Part shown: positions 34,737 through 43,830 of the stretch, piece by piece | Numbering within the stretch: position 1 is the stretch's first letter | How the letters are laid out: each line of letters begins with the position of its first letter | Assembly (NCBI GenBank): GCA_013214065.1 | Contig: JABSPK010000012.1 | Span: 1 to 64,000, forward strand | Direction: 5' to 3' | DNA length: 64,000 nucleotides | Source of the DNA: Flavobacteriaceae bacterium | Lineage (GTDB): Bacteria; Bacteroidota; Bacteroidia; Flavobacteriales; Flavobacteriaceae | The notes under the pieces: model-generated | Database searches by the model: none | The model's input: the letters and a program-made list of their open reading frames with translations, nothing else | Told to the model about the DNA's origin: nothing | Position numbers and translations under genes: made by a program

Positions 34737-35863
34737 CAATCTAGGTTATTTAAGATTAGGGAAGTTATTCTTTCTAGGTCTTCCTCCTCCAAATTCGATC
34801 CACTGGGCAAACATAGCCCTCTTTCGAACAAATAGGAAGACGTTCCGTCCACGAATTTTCCGAATGTTTTGAACACCGGTTGTTCATGCATCGGTTTCCA
34901 AAGTGGTCGGCATTCGATATCTTCTTCTTGAAGTGCCAATCGAATGCGTTCACGCGCTTCGAACGAAGGAGTCAAAATACAGCTGAGCCATCGATTGCTG
35001 TAAAAACCCTGGGGTTCTTCCAAAAAAGAAAGCTCCTCACGATGTCCTAACCTATTTTTATAGAATTCGAAATTCGCCCTTCTGGCAGCGACCCGATCAT
35101 CGAGTACCATCATTTGGCCCCGACCTATCCCGGCCAAAACGTTGCTCATCCTATAATTATGACCGATTTCGGAGTGTTCATAATGTGGCGCATTATCCCT
35201 GGCCTGCGTCGCCAGGAAAACCGCTTTCTCCTTGATTTCCTGTTTCCTTGTGAGAAGGGCACCACCACCTGAGGTGGTAATGATCTTGTTTCCGTTAAAG
35301 GAAAGGATACCGATTTCACCGAATGCCCCACATGGCATACCATCAACCGAGCTACCAAGGGCTTCGGCACTATCTTCAACCACCGGTATACCGTATTTAT
35401 CGGCAATCTCGGAAATCTCCGATACCAAATAAGGCATCCCATAAAGGTGAACAGCAACGATTGCCTTTGGTTTTTTCCCTTTGGCAATCCCTTCCAAAAT
35501 AGCGGCCTCCATCAATTCAGGGGAGATATTCCAGGTTATGGGTTCGCTATCAATGAATATGGGGTTCGCCCCTAAATAAACGATGGGATTCGCGGAAGCC
35601 GAAAACGTAAAGCTCTGACATAGGACGTCGTCGCCTTTGCCCACACCGACAAGTTTCAATGCTAAATGCAAGGCCGCAGTGCCCGAACTTAAGGCGGCAA
35701 CATTCAGGTCGTTACCGTAATAATCGGCTATGGATGCTTCAAAGGCGTTGACATTCGGCCCTAAGGGTGCTATCCAATTCGTATCGAACGCTTCTTGAAC
35801 AAACTGTTGCTCCAAACCACCCATGTGGGGTGAAGACAGCCATATTTTGGTTTTAGTAATCAC
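34736..35863 (-). CDS. DegT/DnrJ/EryC1/StrS-type PLP sugar aminotransferase (PglE-like)
   Basis: A 375-residue aminotransferase starting at GTG 35863 (the frame begins ITKTKIWLSSPHMGGLEQ). Family motifs are NVAALSSGTAALHLAL near residue 55, VVEDSAEALGS near 158, and the PLP-lysine region SFNGNKIITTSGGGAL near 183. PglE-like enzymes transfer an amino group to UDP-4-keto-6-deoxy-GlcNAc, which matches the dehydratase gene directly downstream. A PglD-type acetyltransferase is not adjacent, so the final sugar may remain a 4-amino sugar or be acylated by another enzyme. Confidence 0.94.
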   Translation of the reverse strand: MITKTKIWLSSPHMGGLEQQFVQEAFDTNWIAPLGPNVNAFEASIADYYGNDLNVAALSSGTAALHLALKLVGVGKGDDVLCQSFTFSASANPIVYLGANPIFIDSEPITWNISPELMEAAILEGIAKGKKPKAIVAVHLYGMPYLVSEISEIADKYGIPVVEDSAEALGSSVDGMPCGAFGEIGILSFNGNKIITTSGGGALLTRKQEIKEKAVFLATQARDNAPHYEHSEIGHNYRMSNVLAGIGRGQMMVLDDRVAARRANFEFYKNRLGHREELSFLEEPQGFYSNRWLSCILTPSFEARERIRLALQEEDIECRPLWKPMHEQPVFKTFGKFVDGTSSYLFERGLCLPSGSNLEEEDLERITSLILNNLD

Positions 35864-36110
35864 AATGTAGGTCGATTAAATGCATGATACGAAACCAAAG
35901 TTAGATAGATTGGGTACAGGCCTAGTCATAAATCGTTCAAGGCGTGATATTATCGATTAAATGACCTTGGTCGATCAATTTCGGTGACGATTGGAAAATC
36001 ACGATGTAAGTGAGCGGAAGAACAATGTCGTTAACCTATTTTTTTTTAGGCAATAATGCGATGTTTTTAAAGTTATTATAACCTTTGTACCAAAGAAACG
36101 AAAGTCCGTA

Positions 36111-37508
36111 ATGAAAAAAATAAATAAGATTTGCTGTATTGGCGCCGGATATGTCGGTGGACCTACAATGGCTGTCATAGCGAAGAACTGCCCCGAAATC
36201 CAGGTTAAAGTAGTCGATATCAATCAAGAACGAATCAACTTGTGGAACCATGACGACCTTGATCTGTTACCGGTTTATGAACCCGGATTGAAGGAAATCG
36301 TAGCGGAAACCCGCGGGAAAAACCTATTCTTCACCACCGAAGTCGATAAGGCGATCGAGGAGGCCGAAATGATCTTCATTTCAGTGAACACCCCGACTAA
36401 AACCTATGGGAAGGGAAAAGGCCAAGCTGCTGACTTGAAATATATTGAGCTTTGTGCGCGAAATATCGCCAAAGTCTCCACCACCGATAAAATCGTTGTC
36501 GAAAAATCGACCTTGCCGGTACGTACGGCAGAAGCGGTGAAGAGTATCTTGGACAATACCGGAAAAGGGGTCAAATTCGAAATCCTTTCAAATCCTGAAT
36601 TTTTAGCCGAAGGTACGGCCATACAAGATCTATTGAATGCAGACCGGGTACTGATCGGTGGGGATGAAACGCCTTCAGGAAAAGAAGCCAGGGATACCCT
36701 AAGCTGGGTTTACGAGCACTGGTTGCCAAAGGAACGGATTTTGCAGACCAACGTTTGGTCATCCGAATTGTCAAAATTGGTCGCCAATGCCTTTTTAGCC
36801 CAACGGGTTTCATCCATTAACTCTATTTCCGCGCTATGCGAAAAAACCGATGCGAATGTAGCCGAAGTGTCAAGAGCCATTGGATTTGACAGTAGGATCG
36901 GAGCGAAATTCCTAAATTCTTCCGTAGGATTCGGTGGGTCGTGTTTTCAAAAAGACATCCTTAATTTGGTCTACATTGCGAAGAGTTATGGCTTGCAAGA
37001 GGTGGCCGAATATTGGGAGCAGGTCATTCTCATGAACGATTACCAAAAAAGAAGGTTCGCCGACAACATTATTTCAACTTTGTATAATACGGTTTCCGGA
37101 AAGAAAATCTGCTTTTACGGTTGGGCGTTCAAAAAAGATACTAACGATACCCGGGAGTCGGCAGCGATCTACGTTGCTGATGCACTTCTTGATGAACAGG
37201 CGGAAATCGTAGTTTATGATCCAAAGGTCTCGGCAGAGACCATGTATTCGGACCTTGATTACCTGGGTACTCGAAGTCCAGAGGAAAACCGCCGGTTACT
37301 TAAAGTCGTCAACGACCCTATGACCGCTTCCGAAAATGCACATGCCATTGCCATCTTAACGGAATGGGATGAGTTCAAAGCCTATGACTGGTCGGCTATA
37401 TTCGACAGCATGTTGAAACCTGCTTTTGCTTTTGACGGTAGAAGGATTTTGGAAAAAGAGGTCATGGAAGAGATCGGTTTTAAATACTATAAGATCGGCC
37501 AATCATGA
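36111..37508 (+). CDS. ugd: UDP-glucose 6-dehydrogenase
   Basis: A 465-residue enzyme that oxidises UDP-glucose to UDP-glucuronate with two NAD+. The N-terminal Rossmann motif is [17 protein letters not shown] (residues 8-24), and the catalytic cysteine lies in [13 protein letters not shown] near 280. [16 protein letters not shown] follows near 340. The length and the first motif resemble the animal/plant-type enzyme more than the ~390-residue E. coli form. It overlaps the uronate epimerase gene by four bases, giving UDP-GlcA and UDP-GalA for the exopolysaccharide. Confidence 0.96.
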   Translation: MKKINKICCIGAGYVGGPTMAVIAKNCPEIQVKVVDINQERINLWNHDDLDLLPVYEPGLKEIVAETRGKNLFFTTEVDKAIEEAEMIFISVNTPTKTYGKGKGQAADLKYIELCARNIAKVSTTDKIVVEKSTLPVRTAEAVKSILDNTGKGVKFEILSNPEFLAEGTAIQDLLNADRVLIGGDETPSGKEARDTLSWVYEHWLPKERILQTNVWSSELSKLVANAFLAQRVSSINSISALCEKTDANVAEVSRAIGFDSRIGAKFLNSSVGFGGSCFQKDILNLVYIAKSYGLQEVAEYWEQVILMNDYQKRRFADNIISTLYNTVSGKKICFYGWAFKKDTNDTRESAAIYVADALLDEQAEIVVYDPKVSAETMYSDLDYLGTRSPEENRRLLKVVNDPMTASENAHAIAILTEWDEFKAYDWSAIFDSMLKPAFAFDGRRILEKEVMEEIGFKYYKIGQS

Positions 37509-38530
37509 AGGTGCTTGTTACCGGAGCTGCAGGCTTCATAGGGTTCCATGTTTCAAAACGTTTGTTGGCCGACGGCCATGAGGTTATCGGTCTTGATAAT
37601 GTCAACGACTATTATAGCCAACAGTTAAAATACGACCGTCTTTCCGAGCTGGGTATCGCCCAAATCAATGCGGAAAAATGGAATGTACTTACGCAATCAA
37701 CCTCTGCGGATCGGTTCAGCTTCATTCGCTTAGGTCTGGAAGATCGCGAAGCGCTAAATGAACTTTTCGCTGAAGCTAAATTCGAAGTGGTCTGCAATCT
37801 TGCAGCGCAAGCCGGAGTTCGATATAGCATTGAAAACCCTACTGCTTATGTCGATAGCAATGTGGTCGGTTTTCTGAATATTTTGGAAAACTGCCGTCAT
37901 CAGGGTGTTCGGCACTTGGTTTACGCGAGTAGCTCAAGCGTCTATGGTAAAAATACCAAGATCCCTTTCGAAACTTCCGATACGGTTGATCATCCGATCA
38001 GTTTGTATGCCGCGACGAAAAAAAGCAACGAATTGATGGCCCATACCTACAGTCATTTATATGGTTTTGCCACCACGGGGCTCCGTTTTTTTACGGTTTA
38101 TGGACCATGGGGCAGGCCCGATATGGCCCTGTTCCTTTTCACGGACGCCATTGTCAAAGGAAGGCCGATCAAGGTTTTCAACCAAGGGAATATGGAGCGT
38201 GACTTTACATATATCGATGATATCACCGAAGGGGTAGTACGGGTCATGCAATCGGAAACCGAAGCGCGCAAAAAAGCGGGTGAATTGTACAAATTGTACA
38301 ATATCGGTAACAACAAGTCTGTCAAACTCATGGATTTCATCGAAACCATAGAATCCAACTTGGCCACTACGGCCAAAAAGGAAATGATGGAAATGCAACC
38401 CGGGGATGTTGGCAAGACCTGGGCCAACGTCGATCAATTGATCGAAGATTATGGCTACCGACCCCAGACCAGTATTGATCAAGGTGTTGCAGCCTTTGTA
38501 GCTTGGTTCAAGGACTATTACCGCGTCTAA
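37505..38530 (+). CDS. UDP-glucuronate 4-epimerase-like SDR enzyme
   Basis: A 341-residue extended SDR with NAD motif [11 protein letters not shown] (residues 6-16), [14 protein letters not shown] (~138) and the YxxxK site [13 protein letters not shown] (~162). [14 protein letters not shown] and [12 protein letters not shown] follow, both typical of UDP-glucuronate 4-epimerases (CapI/GAE). It would convert UDP-GlcA, made by the preceding gene, to UDP-GalA. The four-base overlap (ATGA) with ugd indicates coupled translation. About 105 bp without features separate it from the convergent sulfotransferase. Confidence 0.93.
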   Translation: MKVLVTGAAGFIGFHVSKRLLADGHEVIGLDNVNDYYSQQLKYDRLSELGIAQINAEKWNVLTQSTSADRFSFIRLGLEDREALNELFAEAKFEVVCNLAAQAGVRYSIENPTAYVDSNVVGFLNILENCRHQGVRHLVYASSSSVYGKNTKIPFETSDTVDHPISLYAATKKSNELMAHTYSHLYGFATTGLRFFTVYGPWGRPDMALFLFTDAIVKGRPIKVFNQGNMERDFTYIDDITEGVVRVMQSETEARKKAGELYKLYNIGNNKSVKLMDFIETIESNLATTAKKEMMEMQPGDVGKTWANVDQLIEDYGYRPQTSIDQGVAAFVAWFKDYYRV

Positions 38531-38636
38531 AAATCTAACCTACCTTTTTGGGGGCGACCCTATCGCCCATTGATAGTCGATCCAACGTGCCACGGGATGT
38601 ACCGCAGATGACCCCGCGATCCTGGGTCTGATACGG

Positions 38637-39548
38637 TTAGTTGTATTTGAATTTCTTAAGTGAAGTGAACGATAAGAGGTTAAACAGCCTGATATCGGCT
38701 ACTTTAAGGTTTTTCTTCCAGCTTGTCGATTTCGAAGCCTGGAATTTTACCGTATTCGCTTTACGGATTCCGTTTCCGGCCATCACATGGTTGATATGGA
38801 AGTCCTCATTATTACGGATTTTCGAAATGATACTTGAAAAGTCTATTTCGGCCATTTGACCGATTTCTCGAAGGGCCGTTTCAGGATCGGAGGTGAAATC
38901 CTCATATTTTATAACGATTTTGTTCGACACCTTACCCCTTACGAAATTGGTCATCCTGTTGATCACGGCCCAGAACAAAGAAGCACGCCATGACGGCCGT
39001 TTCCTATTCTGCTTTTCGGCAGTCCGCTTTAAGGACCACATGACCGCCCTACCGTCTCGAACCAAATGGACCATCCGTAAATCAATATTCGGATTCTTTT
39101 CCAAGGCCCACGCCCGTAGCGGGTTTTTGGAAATATCGACCAAAACGGGTTTTTCGCTGACCTGTTGTACCGCTTTTAAAAAGGCGGTGGTGTTTTTCAA
39201 ATATGATTGGTAGTCACTGCTGTTTCTGCCCAACCCAAATAGCATCCGCATCCAAGGCCTAAATGAAAAAACACCTTCATATTCACGCCATTTCAATAAC
39301 CCCTCGTCGATGCTTTTTTCGTCGATGCTCGCAGACCAGGTTTTGATGATACTCGACCAAAAGCCACAATCGATTACCGAGTTTTGACACGAACAGATTT
39401 TTTCCGGATTGTATACTTGACGCATATTTTGAAGTTCCCCGCCGCCGAAAACTTCGGGATGGTTTCCTAATATAATGTTCAATATGGTCGATCCAGATCT
39501 TCCAGAACCCGCGAAATACAAAACCTTCACTTTATTCTCAGTGCTCAT
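38637..39548 (-). CDS. PAPS-dependent sulfotransferase
   Basis: A 303-residue sulfotransferase starting at ATG 39548 (MSTENKVKVLYFAGSGRSG). The 5'-phosphosulfate loop is AGSGRSGSTILNI near residue 12, and the 3'-phosphate site is VHLVRDGRAVMWSLKR near 165. It transfers sulfate from PAPS to a hydroxyl or amine, here most probably on a sugar of the locus-encoded polymer. PAPS synthesis genes lie at 58733-62733 and a second sulfotransferase at 52384-53169. It is on the same strand as the lyase-like and beta-helix genes further upstream. Confidence 0.92.
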   Translation of the reverse strand: MSTENKVKVLYFAGSGRSGSTILNIILGNHPEVFGGGELQNMRQVYNPEKICSCQNSVIDCGFWSSIIKTWSASIDEKSIDEGLLKWREYEGVFSFRPWMRMLFGLGRNSSDYQSYLKNTTAFLKAVQQVSEKPVLVDISKNPLRAWALEKNPNIDLRMVHLVRDGRAVMWSLKRTAEKQNRKRPSWRASLFWAVINRMTNFVRGKVSNKIVIKYEDFTSDPETALREIGQMAEIDFSSIISKIRNNEDFHINHVMAGNGIRKANTVKFQASKSTSWKKNLKVADIRLFNLLSFTSLKKFKYN

Positions 39549-39865
39549 TTCGGTCAAAAATTTACAAATCGGTTAAATGTTACGTCTACTATCGTCTAAT
39601 TCGTACAACGATCGGTTTGCAACTCATATCGCAGTACCACAATAATACGTCGGAAAGATAGTATTGAAATCCTTAGGGTGGATTTTTTATCGACAAATCC
39701 CTATTTAAACGGATTAAATGGAATAGAGGAATTATTGGTCTTCTCCAAAATAGGATCATCCTTTAAGACAGGAGGGCAAGTACCGGTAACCGAATAAAAA
39801 CGCCGGAACGATGCCATACAGGTATGACCGTTCAAGTGGCTCCTTGAAAATCTCGGGACTGGTGT
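39549..39865. other. 317-bp intergenic stretch without recognised features
   Basis: No coding frame, tRNA, strong hairpin or exact TAnnTTTG box was found here. It probably contains the sulfotransferase promoter, but I cannot point to it. Confidence 0.5.
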
Positions 39866-42037
39866 TTATATTTTGTTAGTACCATCGAGCATGGTCTCAA
39901 ACCCACCGGCATAGAATTCAGCACAAATCTCCAGATTGCTGTACCCTGCATTATTTACGACCCTATAGTTTTGAAAGCTCCATTCGGTGTGCTTTTCCAG
40001 CATATCACTAGGATCATTGGGGTCTAAGTGGGCATGACGTTCTTCGAACCAATCCGGCATATGATCACCATCAGAATCTTGATACAGTTGCGTATTGGTG
40101 AAGGTTGAATTCGTCCATTCATCAGCGCCCCTGTAGCGAGATGGGGTGGTGCCATTCAATGAGCGGGTGATATAGTCACTATCTAGGTCATCCCTAAAGA
40201 AACCTGGACTTCCGTTCGCTTTTACACCGCGGTTGTGTCCCACACTGGCTTCCATTTTATATGGAATTTCATCCCATCTCCATGTACCGTCTTGTGGCTG
40301 TTGGAAATTCGTCAATTTCCCCGCGGAAAACAATGAGGACGGTAGTTGTTGGTCTTTTTGTACTGCGCCATTAATACCCGGCAAGTTGTCCGAACTACTT
40401 TTAAACCAAACCCAAATATTCTCTTGATCGAATCCGGGTGATTCATCGTACCCTTCGATATAGTTGTTCGCAGAATAGATGGTCGGGCGATTTCCACCCC
40501 ATTCACTGGCACTCGGGTTCCATTTATTTAAAGGGACACTGCTTTTTTCAGCATTTCCCGCCATAGCGAAATTATCATGCCAATCAACGTTAATCGCACC
40601 ATTGCAACGACTCATACGCGATCCCCAGTTGACATAGAAATTATTGTACACTTCAAAATCACCATCAAAACCACTCATATTAGGGAAACGATGGGAAATG
40701 TTGTAGGTCATGTTTCTTGAAAACGAATGGTTACCAACGGATTGTCCTTGATTGAGATTATTCGTAAAGATAACGGCCGTGTTATGCTCGGGAACCGCTT
40801 CTGCGAAAAGATTGTACGAAATGGTGGTACTGATATTGGGATTGCTGATGTTGAAACCCAAGGTTTGGTCAGCCCCATAACGGAACGAACAATGGTCGAT
40901 ATAAATGCCGGTGCCTGGGTCGGTACTGAAAAAGTTCAAGGCATCGAAGCAATCTTCGTTTATGGTACAATTCGTATCCCCGTTTTGGGCCGTCATGTGC
41001 CTGATGATGGCATTACCACCCCGACTCATGGTCCATGCCCCACCGTTCAGTGTCAACCCGCGTCCTGGTGCGAACTGCCCCCAAATGGTCACATCACCTT
41101 GGTTAGAGCCCAGAACGCTCTTATTCATGATACCTTCCACCTTAACGATGATGATCCGCTTGCCATCGGTTTGGTAGGCTTCCCGGAAAGAACCCGGTCC
41201 ACTTTCATTTAAATTGGTAACTTCAAGGATGGCTCCACCCCTACCCCCACTGATTTCGGCTGCAGCACCGAAGGCGGATGGAAAGGCCTTCAAAGAATTC
41301 AGGATTATGACCTCATCGCTATTGTTGCCGCCATCGTCAGGATCATCAATGGGATCTTCGACGGGCTCTTCTTCAGGAAGTGCCGATTCGTCAAGTGTTC
41401 CAATAAATTGAAGTACGAGTTTAGGACCCGGATTTTGTTGATTCTCCTTCGAAGCGATGGAAATGTCGTTTCCGGTCTTTTTATCAAGTACGATCGAAAT
41501 CACATTGGTTTCCAACGACTCGACATCCAATTCGATTTGTTGGGTCGAACCTATTTCGTAGGACGCATTGATCGTTCCCAAAAGCTCCCCTTTTCCTGGT
41601 GCATTTTGAGCGCTTAGGGTTTCTTCAGTCCAATCGTTATCCATTCCTTTCGTGACCTCAATCACCCCGTTTCCGGGGTCTGAATCGGTTATAAATTCAA
41701 GGTGGGCACTGACCAAAACCCCATCAATCGGATTCAAATCATATTTCAAATAGGTTGTCCTTTGGTCTACTTCGACCCTAACGATATCCGCATTGACCCC
41801 GTTCTCCCCCTGAACAAAGGCATCGTCAATGGCTGATAAAGATACTGATGAAACATCATCCGATCCTTCTTCGGTAGCTCCATCCGAATTTTCGGAATCG
41901 TTCGATTCTTCCTGTGCATCAGGCTGATTCAAAACGGTGTCAACAAACAAATCGGAATCTGTGCCACAGCCTAAAAAGGTAATCAAGGCTAACATCAACC
42001 AAAATTTGGATAATGCATTCGAGGGGTGAATAGACAT
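39866..42037 (-). CDS. Pectate-lyase-like beta-helix lipoprotein with N-terminal carbohydrate-binding domain
   Basis: A 723-residue lipoprotein (lipobox FLGC, Cys24) with an acidic Ser/Asp/Glu linker (~30-60). A DNRLRE/CBM96-like beta domain spans ~62-210. A right-handed beta-helix of the PL1 pectate-lyase superfamily spans ~245-690, beginning AFPSAFGAAAEISGGRGG. It contains WGQFAPGRGLTL, GIYIDHCSFRYGADQTLGF (the region of the lyase calcium site) and YNNFYVNWGSRMSRC. Such proteins cleave uronate polymers, so a role in trimming or releasing the locus-encoded uronate polysaccharide is plausible. A different uronan as substrate is possible. An exact -7 promoter box lies just upstream. Confidence 0.88.
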   Translation of the reverse strand: MSIHPSNALSKFWLMLALITFLGCGTDSDLFVDTVLNQPDAQEESNDSENSDGATEEGSDDVSSVSLSAIDDAFVQGENGVNADIVRVEVDQRTTYLKYDLNPIDGVLVSAHLEFITDSDPGNGVIEVTKGMDNDWTEETLSAQNAPGKGELLGTINASYEIGSTQQIELDVESLETNVISIVLDKKTGNDISIASKENQQNPGPKLVLQFIGTLDESALPEEEPVEDPIDDPDDGGNNSDEVIILNSLKAFPSAFGAAAEISGGRGGAILEVTNLNESGPGSFREAYQTDGKRIIIVKVEGIMNKSVLGSNQGDVTIWGQFAPGRGLTLNGGAWTMSRGGNAIIRHMTAQNGDTNCTINEDCFDALNFFSTDPGTGIYIDHCSFRYGADQTLGFNISNPNISTTISYNLFAEAVPEHNTAVIFTNNLNQGQSVGNHSFSRNMTYNISHRFPNMSGFDGDFEVYNNFYVNWGSRMSRCNGAINVDWHDNFAMAGNAEKSSVPLNKWNPSASEWGGNRPTIYSANNYIEGYDESPGFDQENIWVWFKSSSDNLPGINGAVQKDQQLPSSLFSAGKLTNFQQPQDGTWRWDEIPYKMEASVGHNRGVKANGSPGFFRDDLDSDYITRSLNGTTPSRYRGADEWTNSTFTNTQLYQDSDGDHMPDWFEERHAHLDPNDPSDMLEKHTEWSFQNYRVVNNAGYSNLEICAEFYAGGFETMLDGTNKI

Positions 42038-42075
42038 ATCGAGTAGGTTAAACTTCGTTCTTAATATTTGGTAAG

Positions 42076-42083
42076 CAAAGGTA
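42076..42083 (-). promoter_or_regulatory. -7 promoter element of the lyase-like gene
   Basis: TACCTTTG on the minus strand matches TAnnTTTG exactly. Transcription would start near 42070, about 33 bases before the ATG at 42037. Confidence 0.5.
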
Positions 42084-42249
42084 ATCCAGAAATAAGGATT
42101 TCAGTTTAACGGCCTGATTTTTTCGTTGAAATGCACACTTTCTTATGAATTTAACAATTTGTTTAGGTTTTTTTTCATGTTTTAAAACCCAAAACAGCTC
42201 AAAATCCAGAAGTCAATGATTTTACGGTATTTGCAAAGGACGGGATTCG

Positions 42250-43509
42250 TTATTCCCTGATTGTCCGAAATTCGATAGCAACGTTGTCGAGCTGGTCGGT
42301 ATCGCAGTTTATGAATCTAGGTGGGGTCATACGACTCCCCTCAAGGGTGAAGTCCCCTTTTATGTTCTTTACCGCTACAACCGAGTTCTTAAATCCCCCC
42401 CTGAATTGTAAAAAAGGTTTGGTAGCGGAACTCGAAATATACATGTTGCTAAACGTAAAGCCTCCCATGGGCCCAAAATCGTTGCGATAATCAGGAACTT
42501 CGAAATAAATGGGACTTCTATCGTTTTTGGCGATGTCGATGGCGGCACAATCGACAAAACTAACTTGGGGCCCTTCCTCCCGTTTCCTGCTGTAGAGCAT
42601 TCCCCATTTGCTGTTTTCTATTGTACAATTCTTAAATTCTATGGTTCCCGAAACCGGACGGTCCGCATTGGTATTGATCATGATCTCGGCTGCTACCTTT
42701 GGGGCAACATCATGATGGTTTTCGGTCAAATAACAGTTTTCGAATCGTATGCCTACCGGCTGCGAACTTGTATCGAGTCTCGAAAGGCTGATCAATATCC
42801 CTGCATTTCGATTTCTGAGGAACGAACAGTTGATAAAATTAATGTTGCCGATCCTGTCGCTCGCGCGATTGGGTTCAATATCGACTCCGGCACCAGGAGC
42901 CGTTCCTTTGGTTTCCTCGAAGACAGAGTTCATTACAAAAACATCTTCCGCACTTACGATGCTGATACCTTGGCGTTTATTGTCATTGCAAACGATACTT
43001 TCCAAATACACGGACTTTGAAAACGTTCCTTGACCTTGTCCTCCGATGTAAATCCCATCCCCCCCACTGGATTCCAATCGAAGATCCTGAATGGAAACGT
43101 CTTTACATGCCCGAAGGCTGATAAGATGTCGCCATTCACCATCGGTATATTCGGTTTTGTTCATTTGTAAAAGGGCATGATTTCCGATAATGGAAATGCG
43201 CCTACCATGAACGAATTTGAAAAGGGATTGGTTCTTTTCGGGGAATGCCCCTGGTTTCGCTTTGATTTCGAGTCCAGCGGCAAGTACAATGGTTTTATCG
43301 GACAAGTTGTGCAGAACCACAGGGCCGATTTCCCAGGCCCTTTTCCCTTTCTCCAAATAGATGGTATCGAAGGCGGTTTCCAAACGCTTTTTGACATAGG
43401 CGGTCAGATCACCGTTTTTTTCCACCTCGTCAGGGGAAATCCTGATGGATTGACCGCAGGCAATTCCCGTGAAAAACAGCTTGAGCAGGATCAGCAATGG
43501 AAAACGCAT
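42250..43509 (-). CDS. Secreted right-handed beta-helix protein
   Basis: A 419-residue exported protein from ATG 43509 (MRFPLLILLKLFFTG), with a signal peptide probably cleaved near IACG. The rest is a parallel beta-helix with recurring N-x-x-F/I strands: VYLESIVCNDNKRQGISIV, FMNSVFEETKGTAPG, INFINCSFLRNRNAGILIS and IEFKNCTIENSKWGM. This fold is shared by polysaccharide lyases, C5-epimerases and glycosidases. The DxxxGxD-like GVDIEPNRASD is the only candidate active-site patch seen. It probably acts on the exopolysaccharide in the periplasm, but the reaction cannot be named. Confidence 0.85.
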   Translation of the reverse strand: MRFPLLILLKLFFTGIACGQSIRISPDEVEKNGDLTAYVKKRLETAFDTIYLEKGKRAWEIGPVVLHNLSDKTIVLAAGLEIKAKPGAFPEKNQSLFKFVHGRRISIIGNHALLQMNKTEYTDGEWRHLISLRACKDVSIQDLRLESSGGDGIYIGGQGQGTFSKSVYLESIVCNDNKRQGISIVSAEDVFVMNSVFEETKGTAPGAGVDIEPNRASDRIGNINFINCSFLRNRNAGILISLSRLDTSSQPVGIRFENCYLTENHHDVAPKVAAEIMINTNADRPVSGTIEFKNCTIENSKWGMLYSRKREEGPQVSFVDCAAIDIAKNDRSPIYFEVPDYRNDFGPMGGFTFSNMYISSSATKPFLQFRGGFKNSVVAVKNIKGDFTLEGSRMTPPRFINCDTDQLDNVAIEFRTIRE

Positions 43510-43564
43510 AGGCAATCGGGATTGAAAAATACGGGACAAAGGTAGGGGTATTCGATGGTTCGCC

Positions 43565-43714
43565 TCAAACTATGCTAAGGGTTTTCAAATCAAACCCTTT
43601 ACCGGGTAGCGATAGATCCAACGTATGGAATACGGTAAAACCATCTTGATCGACGAACCGTTCCTGCATTGTCAAACCCATCTTTCGTAACATCAAATAA
43701 GGACATTTATCCAT
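43565..43714 (-). CDS. Possible 49-residue small protein or gene remnant
   Basis: An ATG-started frame (MDKCPYLMLRKMGLTMQERF, then VDQDGFTVFHTLDL and a KGFDLKTLSIV tail) ends 55 bases before the beta-helix gene start. The codon pattern looks protein-like. It has no recognised relatives and may be the tail of a lost gene or a chance frame. Confidence 0.3.
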   Translation of the reverse strand: MDKCPYLMLRKMGLTMQERFVDQDGFTVFHTLDLSLPGKGFDLKTLSIV

Positions 43715-43830
43715 TTATATACCGTTTTCATCGGGAATTGTTTTTTGTATTTCCAAATACCCCGGATTAATCGTTGTTTTGTATCAGGAATACGGGTATC
43801 TCCCGTACGGAAGATTACCTTTAAACAAGC

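Noticed and set aside
38572-43632. Shared GATCCAACGT on both sides of the minus-strand sulfotransferase/lyase block
   Set aside because: Only 10 bases match, the flanks do not align, and chance occurrence in 64 kb is likely; not supported as an insertion boundary.
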